From contig JASANC010004370.1 in NCBI GenBank assembly GCA_030248135.1, positions 34,600 to 98,599 on the forward strand: DNA of 64,000 nt. Direction: 5' to 3'. Both the position numbers and the translations under genes were made by a program. This document shows, one piece after another, positions 47,042-57,195 of this stretch (its first letter is position 1; each line of letters begins with the position of its first letter). This DNA is from Theristus sp. LFF4_11. Lineage: Eukaryota; Nematoda; Chromadorea; Monhysterida; Xyalidae. The notes below the pieces were generated by a model that was not told the DNA's origin, did not search any database, and saw only the letters and a program-made list of their open reading frames with translations.

Positions 47042-48404
47042 CAGTGGCGGCCAAAAGTTTCGAAACCCCCATGCGCGCCTGCGTGCTTTTATTGTGCGTC
47101 TGTCTGCAACACATGCTAGCTTTGTTTGTTTTTTGAACACAACAATACACATGACACCTGTACAGTGCATACAAAACAACACTTTTGACGTTGCAATAGC
47201 CTGACAATTTGATCACTGCCAAAACTGTGTGTGCTTTACTTTGCGTACTGATTGCTTCTGAAATGAAATGAAATTGACTGAATTGCAGTCCGGTGGCTGT
47301 TTTTGGCAAACTGTTTACTGGAGAGACTCCAGTGGCGTGTGAGTTCTTGCCATACTGTATTTATGACGAAAGAAGTGAGCCAAGCGTTTGCAAAGTGAAA
47401 GTGAATGGCGAAACAAAAAGTAACGTTTTTGAAGCACCCATTTAAATAGTCATACAATTTTATTTTTGCGTTTCAGTATTTGATACGTATTGAAAAAATG
47501 TCAAATTTGGACAAATTCGCTTTTTGTAAATAACCAGTCTGAAAGCCATCTTTTTTCTAATCAGATTTTTAGTCAATCACCGACTTCATTAACAAACCCC
47601 GTTTATTTGATTTCCCAATTAATTTTTTAGTTGACTTGTTTAGGTAAAACTTTTCTGTTTTTGAAAAAGTTCACAAGCAATAACTGTTCAACCAAATGAT
47701 AATGAAAAATATTGTCTTGAAAGCAAAGTGCAATGTACACATGCAATTTCGATGTCGATGTCGTTTTGCAACCTGATTTTTAAAAACAATTGCAACCATT
47801 CTTCATAGTTGGTTTTCTTTCATCTTTCGTTTGTACAGCAGTTTGTACAGCAACAATTGCCATTACCGTAAAGTCTTGCATATAACGTCTCCTTATATAA
47901 ATTTGAAAATCAAAAATTTCTGCAAGGAGTGGAATTTTGTGTGACAACCTTATAAGTGGGATGAGGCCTTATAAAGCGAAGATTAGGAATTCCGGGCCTT
48001 ATAAACGGGTGGGATTTTGACCAATTCAAAATTTTGAATTTTTGGGTTTCCCGCCGTGTGACACTCCGCCCACTTTTGGGTGGGGGTCTTTTAAATGGGA
48101 GGAACCTTATATGCAAGACTTTACGGGTATTTGTCAATCGCATGTTAAGTCGCTGTCGCGGTTGACCAAAGAGTCGCGCAGTACAGAGTGACGTTTTTGA
48201 AAAAAAATGATTTGCATTAATAATAATAGGTTAAGAAATTGAGATTTAGCTATCTTAAATAGCAAAAATTTAATTTAAGATAATGAGCGCCAATTCAAAT
48301 TGCAAAAAAGTGATACAGACAGACACGACTATTATCTTAGTACGCAAAAATTAGCATCGAACACGCAGCGCACGCAGGGGTTTTCAAACTTTTGGCCGCC
48401 GCTG
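47042..48404. mobile_element. Tc1-type non-autonomous element, 1.36 kb (gene B intron 4)
   Basis: Ends CAGTGGCGGCCAAAAGTTT and, inverted, AAACTTTTGGCCGCCGCTG, each flanked by TA. The CAGTG..GGCCAAAAGT terminus is typical of Tc1-like elements. The terminal inverted repeats continue for about 40 bases with mismatches. No transposase ORF with a DDE signature was found. A family 6 MITE (47866-48126) is nested inside. Confidence 0.85.
47866..48126. mobile_element. MITE family 6, copy 2, nested in the Tc1-type element
   Basis: CCGTAAAGTCTTGCATATAA to TTATATGCAAGACTTTACGG. 261 bp, closely matching 9613-9874, with TA on the left side. Confidence 0.85.
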
Positions 48405-48690
48405 TATATGCAGTTGTTTGTATACGCTGTATACGCGCACTCCAGTTATTTGTTTATTGTTAGTTTTGTAATTATTCTTATTATTTACATATTTTTCGTT
48501 CAAGGATGAGCTGTACGTCACTGGTGGCTGGTGCGCAAAAAGGATAGAGGATTGGATGATCTCCCGACGGGCTACGCATCGTCTGGCGTACAACGTTGAC
48601 GGCACCAAATGGAAATGGCACCGTCTGGCAGACATGCAGACGGCACGACGCAACCACGGCATGGCCTCCGATGGCACGCACCTGTATGCA

Positions 48691-50092
48691 GGGTGTTTCT
48701 TCCCACCCCCAAAATTTTTTGTTGCCACTTCAGGTGCTGAAACCGTGACAGAAAAGGGGATTTTCGGGTACGCTGAGTTCAAAAATTTAGATTTATTTAG
48801 ATTTATTTAGAACTTTGCCCGACGCTTCTATTGTGTCCTAAACGCGCATGCCATGGGGATGAGGAGGGAAAATTCCTTAATAATTAACTTTAAATGAAAA
48901 AAACACGCCACAAGGAACCTGAAATTCTGTTACAAATACAAATCGAGGTTGCTGAGTCCGAATATAATGTTTATTTTTTTTAACGAGTAACTCCGCACTC
49001 TAAAAACAGCCTCTATAGAAACGAAAAAATAAAAATAAATCGAAAACTACTCAAAAAATCTGAAAACTGTTCCATAAATACAAACCGAGGTCGCTGAAAG
49101 TGAATATAATGTTTATTTTGTTATTCGGATTACTTCACACCCTAAAAACGGTTTTTGTAGAGACAAAAAGAGAATTTTTTTAAATTGAAAATTAGTCTAA
49201 AAAATTGAAAACTGTACCACAAACACAAACCGAGGTCCCTGAGTTTGAATACAATGTTTATTTTGCAGTACGAATTACTCCGCACCCTAAAAACAATTTC
49301 TATGGGGATGAAACGAGGGAAAAACAAAAAAAATCGAAAAATAGTCTTTAAAAATCTGAAAACTGTGCCATAAATACAAACCGAGGTCGCTGAGTTGAAC
49401 ATAATGTTTATTTTGCTGTACGTAATACGTATTACTCCGCTCCCTAAAAACAGCCTCTATAGGTACGAAAACAAAAAAATTAAAAAAATCGAAAACTAGT
49501 TTAAGAAATTGAAAACTGTGCCATAAATGCAAATCTAGATCGCTGAGTCCAAATACGATGTTCATTTTGCCATACGAATTATTTCGCACCCTAAACACAG
49601 CTTCTATAGGGATGAACAAGAAGAAAATGAGAAAAAATCCAGAAACTAGCCAAAAATCTTTTAAAAAAAATTGTGCCATAAATGCGAATATAATGTCTAT
49701 TTTGCATGGCCATACAAATTACACCGCACCATGAAAACAATTTTTATATGGATGAAAAAGGAGAAAGTTCTCGTTTCGTCCCTATGTAGCCGTTTTTAGG
49801 GTGCGGAGTAATCCGTACAAAAAACAAACATCATATTCGGATTCAGCGACCTCGATTTGTATTTGTAACAGGATTTCAGGTTCCTTGTAAAGCGTTTTTT
49901 ATTAAAAATTAATCATTAATTTTATTTAAATTCCCTTCTCATCCTCATGGCATACGCGTTTAGGGCACAATAGAAACATCGGGCAAATTTCTAAATATGA
50001 TTTTTGAACTCAGCGTACCCTAAAACCCCTCTTCTGCCACGGTTTCAGCACCTGAGGTGGCAACAAAAAAATTTGGGGGTGGGAGGAAACAC
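48691..50092. mobile_element. 1.4-kb foldback element (gene B intron 5)
   Basis: Left GTGTTTCTTCCCACCCCCAA and CACTTCAGGTGCTGAAACCG; right CGGTTTCAGCACCTGAGGTG and GGGGGTGGGAGGAAACAC. The arms are about 300 bp. The core is five or six decayed units of about 115-125 bp with ACTGTGCCATAAATACAAAC and ATTACTCCGCACCCTAAAAA. It begins 8 bases after the exon 5 donor. Confidence 0.85.
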
Positions 50093-50946
50093 GCTGCCTA
50101 GCGCACGTCCACCACTCAGCGCTCAAGGAGATGTTTCAGCTTTTTGCTATGAATTTTTGCTTTTTTTCAAAAAGAACAATGCAGGAATAGTTTTTGATAT
50201 TTTTGCTGGTACGATTTTCTTTGAAATCACTGTTTTTTTTTGCTGCAGCAGCAGCAGCCAAGCCACCGATTTTTTCTTGTTTTGCTGCATTTTGTAAAAA
50301 AATGGATTGGACAACTGAGCAGCAGGTGTTCTGTGTTGTTGCATACGAGCAGACGAAAAGCACAACAACAGTTATTCGTGCGAATTGAAAGAAATGATCC
50401 GCTCCAGTGTCGAAACAGTCAACAGCAATCAATCGCTGCAGCAAAACTGCTGTCGAGTTTTCGGCACCGCATGACCACTGTGATCGAGAATCGAGGCGCT
50501 CATGTTGAGCAGTTCAAGCATCTCCTTCAAAACAGACACACTGATGGGGACGACAGTGAAATGAAAGATGAACTGGCCGAATTCCCGGGTGAAACCTGGA
50601 TGACGATGACGATGTGCACTCGGAATCATAAATTGAAAATTGAGGTTTTTCTGATTTTTAATACAGTTGCTAATCTCCCAAGCTAAAAATGACGGATTTC
50701 CGAAAAATTTTAACACAAAAAATAAAAAGCTATATGTGACGTTTGGTTAAAATTTCAGCCCAAACTATTCACCTGTTGGCGAGTTAGAGCCAATTCTTAT
50801 CGTGTAGTTTTTTTGGATCACTGTATATTATTACATCATGAACTTTGAGTTCCTTGTGAAAGCCGTGTGTTCTGCTTCAGTTTGTGTGTTCTACCGTTGT
50901 GTCTTTTTGTTCAGCATTGTGTTCCATCAGGTTTTTTTCTGCACAG
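50093..50946 (+). other. Rest of gene B intron 5, with an unassigned 148-codon open frame
   Basis: A plus-strand open frame runs from 50240 to 50686, hydrophilic after residue 50 (RIERNDPLQCRNSQQQS; EMKDELAEFPGETW). It resembles nothing I recognise. It could be an old retroelement or captured-gene fragment; chance is also possible. Confidence 0.25.
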
Positions 50947-51013
50947 CTTCGTTTGTGGTGGCAGCGGTGCAGGGTTTCGCTCGGTTTTGCGCAGCTGCGA
51001 ACGATACACGGCC

Positions 51014-51299
51014 GAGGCTTTTTTAACTCTTAAACGGGAGAGGGGAGTAAATCGCTCTTATTAAAGCATGTTTACGACTAAAATTGCGGTTTTAGGAATA
51101 AAATTTCGACTGAAAATTTAACCGGTTACGCCCAGAAATTTTGAAAAGTTTTTGGTTTCCCGCGGTGTGACACTCTGCCAACTTGGGGGTCTTATAAGTT
51201 GAAGGTACGTTATGTGCATGACTTTACGGTATACGCCTATAAAGTTAGGTTTAGACGTAAAATTACGCCCAACATGTTTTGTTAAAAAAACCCTTGTCT
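51014..51299. mobile_element. 286-bp insertion in gene B exon 6
   Basis: Bounded by CGGCC at 51009-51013 and again at 51300-51304. Near the ends, AAAGCATGTTTACG and CAACATGTTTT form an imperfect inverted pair. The middle holds a truncated family 6 MITE ending GACTTTACGG (51118-51230). So it is probably a composite MITE, or a MITE that received another. Confidence 0.75.
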
Positions 51300-51839
51300 C
51301 GGCCTCCTCGGGATGGACACCTATTGATGACATGCCTGGTCGTTATCCCCGTACGGTAAGTTGGCACTTTTATCAACTTAAAGTAATGCCGCTTTAGGCT
51401 TTGAGGATTCCTTCAGTTTCAGAAGCGGAGTTAAAATGTAAATGTTTTTTTAAGTTCTAAAATTGGTCAACTAATGGCGGATCTCAAAATAAAACTGCAA
51501 AATCAAATAAATTGTGTGCAGACCAAGAAAGGATAGTTTGTCCGCCTAGGGTCTCAGATTTCTTTCTCAGAATTTCCTGAGAAGTTTTGAATTTATGCGG
51601 ATTTATAAATCTGCATGATATACACATGCTTTTACGCAACCATGTGTAGTTTCCTCCGGCGTGCTCTTTACCGGATTGTCTACTGCACCCTCAACCTTTT
51701 GGTCTCGGGCACGTTGTGTGCACTCATGTGTGTCTGTGTGTGTGTCTTTTGAGTGGCGCTCATTTGTTTTACTGTAGATAGGGCAGTGTTTCTGTGATCG
51801 AGAGTAGGCACTGTCTCTCGCGTTACGTCCAAATAAGTT

Positions 51840-54800
51840 AGCTGAAACTATTCGACTTCAGCTGTAACAAGCCGGTGTAGGCGAGTCTTAGCTTGTACGA
51901 ATAACAACAACTCCGTTTGGCCGTGATGCAAAGTGATTTCCGTTATCGTCAAATTACGAAGTCCAGTGAGAACGAAGATCGGAGCAGAAATTTTGTTGCA
52001 CTCAAACGGTACAAACTGACTTACTTGACTTAGTTCGTCGCTCCGCGTAGCGCGGCTCCCGTTGTTCGGGCTTCGACGCCGTTCACCACCGTTCCGGTTT
52101 TGTACGTGATCGCCTCGATGTTTGCCGACCATCGCTGCCTGTCGTTCGCGCTCGCCTGAATAGTGCGGTACCAACTGCTGTAGTCGCCTCGCTTCTCAGC
52201 TGTCTCCGAACGCGGATATAGAATGCGCCCTCTCGCGTTGGTGTAGAGCGGTTTTGTCTCAGTTTTTGTGATCTCTCGCCACGTCACCTTCGGTCGCCCT
52301 CGCGCCCGCCGCCAGTCACGCTCCGCGCACGCCATGATCGCCCGCGCGGGAATGCGGCTCGGACTCATGCGCGCCACATGCCCCAGCCACCGTAGACGTC
52401 GCAGCTGAATCAGCTGCGTGATGTCGCCCTGAGTGTTCGCCTTCGGCCCGAATGCGCGACGTTGCACGGTTTTATTTGTGACGCGATCAGACCAGTGAGT
52501 GCCGGTGATGGAACGGAGCCACTGATTGTCTTGCACTTTTATTTTATTTAATGTTGAATTGTTAAGCGACCACAATTCGCAGCCGTAGAGCAGCGACGAG
52601 CGGATGCACGCCGAGTACACCCGTGCCTTTGTGCGTATTGACACGTCGTGCGATCGCCACAGCCGCCGCAGGCTGTGGAACGCCAGGGCAGACAGCTTGA
52701 TGCGCCGATGAACATCGTCTGAACAGTCATTGTTCGCGTTTATTACCGCCCCCAAGTAGACCGCCGAGTCGACTCTTGGCAGTTGCACGCCGTCGATCGT
52801 AACGTCTGCCGCGTCCCCGGCGGGCCAGTCTGCGGCGAGCAATTCGCATTTTGCCGGCGCAAAACGCAGACCGACCCGTCCAGCTGCATTTGTCAGAGCG
52901 TTTAGGCCTCGCTGCAGTGAGGGCGTGGTCTGCGCAAATATGACCACGTCATCCGCGAATTCCAGTGATCTGAAGGTCGTCAACTGTGGCCCCTCCGTGC
53001 CGCTGCAGCCCATGGTAATGCCGTAACAGTCCCCGCAGTCGGTCTGAGCCTGTCGGATTATCCTGTCCATCACAAATGTGAACAGGACAGGACTGAGGAC
53101 TCCTCCCTGCCAGACGCCGGTTCTCGGTTCAAACGCTGCTGATAGGCCGCCGTATGCCCGGATTTTGGTACGCTGCTCGGTGTAGATTGCTTTTATTAGA
53201 GATATTATTTTTGCCGGGAATCCGCCGGCGGCGAGAATATCGAACATTCTTTCTCTGTCGATAGAGTCAAAGGCACCTCGAATGTCAAGAAATGCCATCA
53301 GTGTCGGCCGATTGTAGAGCGCTCGCGTCTCCGTCAGCTGCCGCAGGGTGAATACGTTATCAACTGTGCCCCGGCCCACGCGGAAACCGGCCTGCTCTTC
53401 TCTCGCCAGTTGCTCTCTCAGCGTCGCTATGCGTACTAGCACAATTGTTTCGAACAGTTTAGTGATTGTCGGCAACAGGTTGATTCCTCTATAGTTTGCA
53501 CACTCCATTCTTGATTTTTTCTTGTGTATCGGAATGCAGACAGACTCTCTCCACTCAGGCGGAATCTGCTCTGTGTCCCAGATGCGCCTCAGACACTGAT
53601 GCAGACGATGGATTAGCGTCGCCGGTGCACATTTGAACAGTTCCGCTGGCAGACCATCCGGGCCCGCCGATTTTCCGGATCGAAGACGTTTGATCGCGTT
53701 TACGATTTCTTCAATTGTTGGTGGCTCAATGCTGACTGCTGAAGTGCTGTTGGTGGTGCTGTCAAGCGGACGTTGCAGTGGGGTGTCCCTGGGAGGTTCA
53801 GCACCGAATTGGGTACTGAAGTGCTCCCTCCACCTCTCTAGTTTGTCCGCTGCGGTTACAAGCAGACTGCCGTCATCAGCTTTGATAGGGCCTCTCATAA
53901 TACCCGCATTCTGGCCGCACAGTCGCCGTATCGCCCGATATTGCTCTTTGGTGTCACCCACATTGGTCGCAATCTGAACTTCTTTCGCTCTCTGCTCCCA
54001 CCAGTGTTCTCGGTCACACCTGGCAGATCGCCTGATTTGTTTCGTTGCATTTCGTCGCGCCTTGCCGATTAATTTGCGTCTTCTTTTAATTAAGTTTATT
54101 GTCTCGGATCGGAATATTGGATTCTGCTGTTTGCGTCGGCTCTTTCGACCGCAGGCCTCCACTGCAGCAGTCCACATGTCTTCACGAATTCTCACCCAGC
54201 TCCAATCATCATTGGTCGCAATCATGTCTAAACGGCTTTTGAATTTGTCTCTCACTGCATCATCGCCGAGTCGCTCGATGTCAATCAGCGGCGCGCCCGT
54301 CGCCCTTCTCTGGGTCCGCGGGAACTGGAGATGGCACTTGGCAACGACCAGCGCATGGTCCGAGTCAACGTGGGTGCGCCAGCAACTCCTGACGTCCGTG
54401 ATGCACGCCCGCCATCGTCTTGCGATCAGCACATGGTCGATTTGCCGGAGCTGTCCGTTCGGTAGTCGATGCGTCGCCGTCTTACGCTTGCTGTGCTGAA
54501 ATGTGGTGGACGACAGCACAAAGCCATTATTTTCCGCAAAAGTCACCAAACGCTGACCGTTATCGGTCCGTTTATCGGAACGGACACCGTGCTGCGCGCC
54601 GACGCTACGCTCGAGTGGTGACAGCGGCCCCACGGCTGCGTTCAGGTCACCCGCGATCAGCACCACGTCGCCCGATGACGCCAGCGTGACGGAATGCGCC
54701 AGCTCTCGATAGAACGTGTCCTTGACCTCGGCATCGTGCCCCTCATGCGGCGCGTACGCGACAACGATGAACAAGCCTCGCCGTCTTCTGCTGCCGGACC

Positions 54801-55460
54801 GCACGCCCATGTACGTGCTGAAGCGAGCGCACGCCACCCTGTCGCTGACTGGAATGATGGCCGCCAGCGACCCCTCAGCGCGCTCGCTGATCAGGAAGCC
54901 AACGCCAGAGTGGTGATTTGTATTGTCATTGTTGTTGAATGTTATCAATCTGTAGTTGCGTTCGCCTAGCAGGTCGGAAACCTGCTCGTATGTTGTTGGC
55001 AGCCGTGTTTCGCTAACGCACGCAATGTCTATTCGATGCTCAGTTGCGTCCTCCGCAAGGGACCGCTGCTGTATGTCCGATGTGAGCGCACGGCAGTTGA
55101 ACGCCGCAATTTTCAGGTGTTCGCGGGACAGGCAATGGACAGTTCCACCGCGGGGTGCTGTTCCCTGTGGGTAGCCCCCAAGGACGCCCACAGGAGGCTC
55201 TGAAGAGGGCCGTTGGGTTAGAGTAAGCCCCGTCGGCTTCCTCACTGTCCTGCCTTCCGTTGTTGTCGTCATTTGGTGGTGAACGTTGCGCACTATGGTT
55301 CACGTGGCGTCGCGCACCGTCACGTGGAGGAACTTGGCTCGTGTGGTTAGACGTTTGTCGCCACACTTAACAGCCGCGCCGGACGTGGTCGCTGTTGTTG
55401 TTGCTGCGTACGTCGCTCGTGTAGGCGTTCCTCGGCGGCCAAATAGTTACAGTTACAGTA
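51840..55460 (-). mobile_element. RTE-like LINE, apparently full coding region
   Basis: Minus-strand non-LTR retrotransposon in gene B intron 6, antisense to the gene. The 3' and 5' limits are approximate. Flanking 3' UTR-like sequence runs to about 51840, and a 5' leader lies at 55294-55460. No target duplication was identified by eye. Confidence 0.75.
52030..55293 (-). CDS. LINE ORF: apurinic-type endonuclease plus reverse transcriptase
   Basis: Uninterrupted 1087-residue ORF. Residues 60-320 are an exonuclease-endonuclease-phosphatase fold: IAAFNCRAL (Asn), ACVSETRL (Glu), AYAPHEG, AGDLNAAVG (Asp/Asn), IDHVLI and the closing SDHALV. Residues about 550-830 are a reverse transcriptase: GPDGLPAELFK, NYRGINLL, EEQAGFRVGRGTVDNVF, FLDIRGAFDSIDR, GVWQGGVLSPVLF and the catalytic EFADDVVIF. 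The C-terminus has RWLGHVARM...W...RGRPKVTW, usual in RTE and related clades. It reverse-transcribes its own RNA at a nicked target. Lack of stops or frameshifts suggests recent activity. The true start may be a few codons inside. Confidence 0.9.
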   Translation of the reverse strand: MRNVHHQMTTTTEGRTVRKPTGLTLTQRPSSEPPVGVLGGYPQGTAPRGGTVHCLSREHLKIAAFNCRALTSDIQQRSLAEDATEHRIDIACVSETRLPTTYEQVSDLLGERNYRLITFNNNDNTNHHSGVGFLISERAEGSLAAIIPVSDRVACARFSTYMGVRSGSRRRRGLFIVVAYAPHEGHDAEVKDTFYRELAHSVTLASSGDVVLIAGDLNAAVGPLSPLERSVGAQHGVRSDKRTDNGQRLVTFAENNGFVLSSTTFQHSKRKTATHRLPNGQLRQIDHVLIARRWRACITDVRSCWRTHVDSDHALVVAKCHLQFPRTQRRATGAPLIDIERLGDDAVRDKFKSRLDMIATNDDWSWVRIREDMWTAAVEACGRKSRRKQQNPIFRSETINLIKRRRKLIGKARRNATKQIRRSARCDREHWWEQRAKEVQIATNVGDTKEQYRAIRRLCGQNAGIMRGPIKADDGSLLVTAADKLERWREHFSTQFGAEPPRDTPLQRPLDSTTNSTSAVSIEPPTIEEIVNAIKRLRSGKSAGPDGLPAELFKCAPATLIHRLHQCLRRIWDTEQIPPEWRESVCIPIHKKKSRMECANYRGINLLPTITKLFETIVLVRIATLREQLAREEQAGFRVGRGTVDNVFTLRQLTETRALYNRPTLMAFLDIRGAFDSIDRERMFDILAAGGFPAKIISLIKAIYTEQRTKIRAYGGLSAAFEPRTGVWQGGVLSPVLFTFVMDRIIRQAQTDCGDCYGITMGCSGTEGPQLTTFRSLEFADDVVIFAQTTPSLQRGLNALTNAAGRVGLRFAPAKCELLAADWPAGDAADVTIDGVQLPRVDSAVYLGAVINANNDCSDDVHRRIKLSALAFHSLRRLWRSHDVSIRTKARVYSACIRSSLLYGCELWSLNNSTLNKIKVQDNQWLRSITGTHWSDRVTNKTVQRRAFGPKANTQGDITQLIQLRRLRWLGHVARMSPSRIPARAIMACAERDWRRARGRPKVTWREITKTETKPLYTNARGRILYPRSETAEKRGDYSSWYRTIQASANDRQRWSANIEAITYKTGTVVNGVEARTTGAALRGATN

Positions 55461-55525
55461 TACAGTTATACTGTAATATACAGTTATACCAAAAAGATAA
55501 AAAATAAAAAAAAGTTACAAAATAA

Positions 55526-55920
55526 AAAGGGGGGGGGGGGGACGATATATTGTTAATGGGGTATGAAGTAAAGGGTGGGTGGGAGGAAGGTTGGGGTGAT
55601 AATTGGGGGGTTGGGGTTTATGGGGGTGGGAGTGGAGGAGGGGGGGGAGGGGGGGGGGGGAGGTGTGGAAAGTGTGGAAGGATAGAGGGGAGAAGGAAGA
55701 GGAGAGGAAAAGGAAGAAAGGAGAAATACAGGTGTGAAGTTGGGTTAGAGGTTTTCTTTCATGGCGATGGTGTTGGTGTGTCTATGGAGTGGTTTGGAGC
55801 ATGTGTGTTTTGTAGTAGAAAAATATATTTTTTGAAATTTAGTGTGGAGATGGGTTGGTGGTGGGGGGGGTTGGTGTGGTGTTTAGTTGGGGGTGTGTGC
55901 AGGGGGGGGGGGGGGGGGGG
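55526..55920 (+). repeat. G-rich, C-poor low-complexity tract
   Basis: Nearly 400 bases dominated by G with A and T, with C almost absent. Long G runs lie at about 55529, 55637-55660 and 55902-55920, and many GGTTGGGG/GGTGGG motifs fit G-quadruplex formation. It abuts the 5' side of the LINE. Confidence 0.85.
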
Positions 55921-55924
55921 GTGG

Positions 55925-56264
55925 GTAAAACAGCTTCGGCAGTTCTGCCTGGTGTCCGTCGCACTGACGAGCCAGGGGGCACCGCGGTATGCGTCTACCT
56001 GGCGAAACCGCAAAAACAGCGAACTTCTTGTATTGTATACACTCGCAAAACACCGGGTCCCTTGTGGCTTTATTGCCCGGGATGGTTGATTTTGTGAGAT
56101 TTTACTACCTAGGTTCGCTGATGTTTTGCCCAGACTATAAGATCTGTCTGTGGTAAAACAGCTTCGGCAGTTCTGCCTGGTGTCCGTCGCACTGACGAGC
56201 CAGGGGGCACCGCGGTATGCGTCTACCTGGCGAAACCGCAAAAACAGCGAACTTCTTGTATTAC
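55925..56264 (+). repeat. 112-bp direct repeat, two copies 228 bp apart
   Basis: GTAAAACAGCTTCGGCAGTT ... GCGAACTTCTTGTATT occurs at 55925-56036 and 56153-56264 with no or very few differences. The spacer has GGGTCCCTTGTGGCTTTATT and GCCCAGACTATAAGATCTGT. Either a partial tandem duplication or terminal repeats of a very small element. Confidence 0.85.
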
Positions 56265-56289
56265 AAATACAGTCAAAATCATGAAAAAC

Positions 56290-57195
56290 AGTCAAACCTG
56301 GAACACCGCGCGCAGAGTGTACAGTTTGAATCCCTTGGCTTGATATTTGAAGTTGCCGTCGCCAATCATGTGCTTCAACCGATAGAAGGCTTCGAGTTTG
56401 CATTTCGTTGAAATGATGACGAATGGTCGCTTGTTTCTGCCTGTTTCGTACCAGATGACCAGCTTCTCACCAGAACCATCAAACTTCGCTTTCAAGGTCA
56501 ACTGCGGCGACTCTGGGATTTCGAAAAGCGGGGGACATTTGGGCACCGACTAGTGCCGGCTGTACGACAGCGTTCGGCGGTTCTGATCGTGACAGCCTCG
56601 TTTTTTTGAGCAAGACTTCATCGCGCAACTCTGGGTCATGCGCCAGCTCTTCAGTGATTTTTGTGTTGTAGTCTACGAACTGTTGATACGTGCGTTTTGT
56701 GCCTCTGCGAATCGACTGATTGCACACCCTGTTGTACTTTAGCGTCATGTAGCAGCTGGTTGTTGTGTCTGTGTCTTCGCAAAAGTGCGCAGTTTGGAGC
56801 GGGTTGACCAGATGAATGTCGTTGAGCGTCTTGCACCTCGGAAGATGGCGGCTGAATGCTTTTCCTTGCTCATTGACAGTTTTCTCATTGATTTTGTGGC
56901 ACTTTGTGCACACCCACGTTGTTGAGCCATCATCACGATTTTCAATTCTGCGATGGTACTGGAAAGTACTGTTGCCGTGTTCCACGAGCACAACTTTTGC
57001 TCCTTTTGCGACTTTCCGAGTTGCGCGACTCCAAAAGTAAACTCCATAAAACATCCTGTACTTTTGGCGCGCAAACTGCTGAGAGACAGCACAGCAAAAC
57101 AGTGGGGACATTTTTGTTTCTCGGATGTGATGGCACACAATCCGTGCTTGCCCGCATTCTGTGGTCAACCAATGATCAGGCCCGGATTGTGGCAC
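56290..57195 (-). pseudogene. Mutator-like (MULE) transposase relic with FLYWCH-like zinc finger
   Basis: Two overlapping minus-strand frames: 57195-56479 (238 residues) and 56546-56292 (84 residues). The first has a zinc-binding stretch, STTWVCTKCHKIN...SRHLPRC, reminiscent of FLYWCH/WRKY-GCM1 fingers that precede MULE transposases. The second contains MIGDGNFKYQAKGFKLYTLR, matching the start of the MULE catalytic core (DGTF...P..F.QLYT) with its first Asp. A frame change near 56540 separates the parts, and the remaining catalytic residues are missing. It lies in gene B intron 6, antisense. Confidence 0.6.

Noticed and set aside
52548..55507. Several plus-strand ORFs of 60-145 codons
   Set aside because: They are shadows antisense to the LINE ORF, with no independent similarity.
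55759..56403. A 214-codon minus-strand ORF
   Set aside because: Its length comes from reading the 112-bp direct repeat twice plus the G-rich block as Pro/Thr; no domain.
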